A stretch of DNA of 64,000 nucleotides from contig NZ_QGOK01000003.1 in the NCBI RefSeq assembly GCF_003259175.1, forward strand, positions 248,001-312,000. Direction: 5' to 3'. Below the pieces are notes generated by a model. The model saw only the letters and a list, made by a program, of their open reading frames with translations, was not told where the DNA came from and did not search any database. Position numbers and translations under genes: made by a program. How positions within the stretch are numbered: position 1 is the first letter of the stretch; each line of letters opens with the position of its first letter. Of the stretch, positions 62,917 to 64,000 are shown piece by piece. The stretch is from Marinomonas shanghaiensis (GTDB taxonomy: Bacteria; Pseudomonadota; Gammaproteobacteria; Pseudomonadales; Marinomonadaceae).

Positions 62917-63339
62917 CTACCAGCTGCCGATATTTGCCATTGAGGCCCATGGTTCAGCGATTTCAAGAGAGTCACCTTTCTGTAATAGCTCAATTGAAAT
63001 GCCATTAGGGTCTTTAATGAATGCCATGTGGCCATCGCGTGGTGGACGCAATATCGTGACACCTAAAGATTGCAGTTTTTCACACACTTGATAAATGTTG
63101 TCGACTTCAAACGCCAAATGACCAAATTGATCACCGCCTGTGTAGGTACGATCACTCCAGTTATGGGTTAATTCGACTTCTGGTGCGCCTTTTTCAGTAG
63201 CATAGTAGATCAGAGAGAACTGGCCCTTTTCACTGTCCATGCGTCTGGTCTGAATGAGCCCTAGACCTTGCGTATAAAATGTGTGACTTTCTTCTGGTTT
63301 GTCTGTTCTTATCATGGCGTGTAGGTATCGAATGGACAT
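62917..63339 (-). CDS. gloA: Lactoylglutathione lyase (glyoxalase I)
   Basis: Glyoxalase I turns the hemithioacetal of methylglyoxal and glutathione into S-lactoylglutathione. The 140-residue VOC-fold protein keeps all four metal ligands: H7 in LHAMIR, E56 in EVELTHNW, H74 in GHLAFEVDN and E117 in SIELLQ. DPNGISIELLQ is the family end. The length matches E. coli GloA (135). It is read alone on the minus strand. Confidence 0.88.
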   Translation of the reverse strand: MSIRYLHAMIRTDKPEESHTFYTQGLGLIQTRRMDSEKGQFSLIYYATEKGAPEVELTHNWSDRTYTGGDQFGHLAFEVDNIYQVCEKLQSLGVTILRPPRDGHMAFIKDPNGISIELLQKGDSLEIAEPWASMANIGSW

Positions 63340-63433
63340 GATAACTCCCTAATGTAATGAATATATGTGGTGGCATTATTGCAGTATCAGTTCAGTAATT
63401 CAAAGCCATAGACAGAAGAGCCTTTTTATATAC

Positions 63434-63751
63434 TTATTCTTCCCAGACCCAGCGAATAGGGTCGCCAAAGTCATCATAGATGATTTTTTTCTTAGGGCGC
63501 TTTTTAGGCGGTGTGGTGGTCGGTGATTTGCTGTGTTTTCGTTGTTGGATGGCCGCAACAACGTGATTTAATGGTGTGCGATCTTGTTTTGGCTCGTTAA
63601 AGCCTATGTGGCTCGTGTTATACTTGCCATCAACTAAACCGGACTCACCCATGTCGACTTGTTGGATGGTTCCGTTCTTCTTGATAAATTGATCTACCAG
63701 AGATTCCAGTTCTTTTCGTGTGTCTCTCTTTGTGGTTTTTGGTTTTATCAT
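63434..63751 (-). CDS. Small basic protein of unknown function
   Basis: About 105 residues. It starts MIKPKTTKRDTRKELESLVDQF, goes through KKNGTIQQVDMGESGLVDG, and ends with a Lys/Pro-rich stretch (TPPKKRPKKKI) and IYDDFGDPIRWVWEE. I know no function; the charged ends suggest nucleic acid or RNA polymerase contact. ATG 63751 is preferred; a TTG ten codons earlier is the alternative. Divergent from the YejK-like gene. Confidence 0.6.
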   Translation of the reverse strand: MIKPKTTKRDTRKELESLVDQFIKKNGTIQQVDMGESGLVDGKYNTSHIGFNEPKQDRTPLNHVVAAIQQRKHSKSPTTTPPKKRPKKKIIYDDFGDPIRWVWEE

Positions 63752-63836
63752 AGTGTTGTGGTTTGGGAAGATCCTATGCAAGTCGATGGGTTAAAAATTG
63801 ATCGTAATTATCCATATTAAACGTAAGAGGTAGCTG

Positions 63837-64000
63837 GTGTCTATTAGCAACTTAATTGTGCATGAGATTCAAAAGCATGAAGGCGAGCGCAAAGCAATAC
63901 TGATTGCGCGTCCAAATGAGAACCCCGTTGATGGGCAAGCTGAGGCTCTGTCGGCTCAGGTAACGAATCTCTTTAATCGCTCGGGGATGAATACTGGGCG
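63837..64000 (+). CDS. YejK/NdpA-like nucleoid-associated protein (5' part; runs past the window)
   Basis: A GTG start at 63837, after AAGAGG, opens a frame that is free to the window end. It reads VSISNLIVHEIQKHEGERKAIL, then IARPNENPVDGQAEALSAQV. The pattern, with a short beta strand plus His, then a helix QVTNLFNRSGMN, fits the N-terminus of the YejK/NdpA nucleoid-associated family (~330-residue proteins). Only 54 codons are seen, so the call is tentative. Confidence 0.55.
   Translation, partial: MSISNLIVHEIQKHEGERKAILIARPNENPVDGQAEALSAQVTNLFNRSGMNTG

Overview
The window looks like chromosome of a marine gammaproteobacterium of the Oceanospirillales, and Marinomonas is my best guess. That is inference from gene content and order: ftsZ-lpxC-secA-argJ-mutT; thrS-infC-rpmI-rplT-pheS-pheT-ihfA; a class II DAHP synthase; AcnA. 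I could not run a database search. No transposase, integrase, rRNA operon or CRISPR array is visible.

Layout. 1-6.6 kb: end of ftsZ, lpxC, secA, argJ and a mutT-type gene, all on +. 6.6-12 kb: a two-receiver response regulator, a parvulin, small enzymes, an XRE-cupin regulator, DAHP synthase, a GIY-YIG protein and an O-methyltransferase. 12.1-19.1 kb: the thrS to ihfA translation cluster. A hairpin just before thrS has a 7-base loop identical in layout to a tRNA-Thr(GGU) anticodon loop. 19.4-21.5 kb: 18 tRNA genes, namely Pro(GGG), eleven identical Thr(UGU) in tandem, and three Val(UAC)-Asp(GUC) pairs. 22-31.5 kb: a FadL-type porin, a membrane EAL protein, a four-gene imelysin/di-haem iron cluster behind a Fur-like box, and an unknown one-helix protein whose promoter carries two adjoining LexA boxes.

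33.2-37.6 kb: a type II CBASS operon made of a CD-NTase, one polypeptide joining E2-like, E1 and JAMM peptidase domains, and a 2TM-SAVED effector. 38.6-45.7 kb: a catabolic operon for D-erythronate and L-threonate with a divergent DeoR-type regulator. 45.9-52.3 kb: aconitase, a beta-hydroxyacid dehydrogenase, a DUF3307/SatD pair and an EamA transporter. SatD reads as a class III nucleotide-cyclase-like domain joined to a helix-turn-helix. Two palindromes cover its promoter.

52.4-61.9 kb: a second defence cluster. It holds a type I restriction system whose hsdM carries an in-frame stop, a toxin-antitoxin-SecB-like chaperone module, a small gene broken in a T9 run, a self-inhibited Fic protein and an Mrr-type endonuclease. 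The window closes with an OmpA-like protein, glyoxalase I, a small unknown protein and the start of a YejK/NdpA-like gene.

The least explained items are the SatD/DUF3307 pair and the LexA-box gene. The CBASS, restriction and toxin-antitoxin-chaperone sets belong to known classes but have unusual build or lesions.
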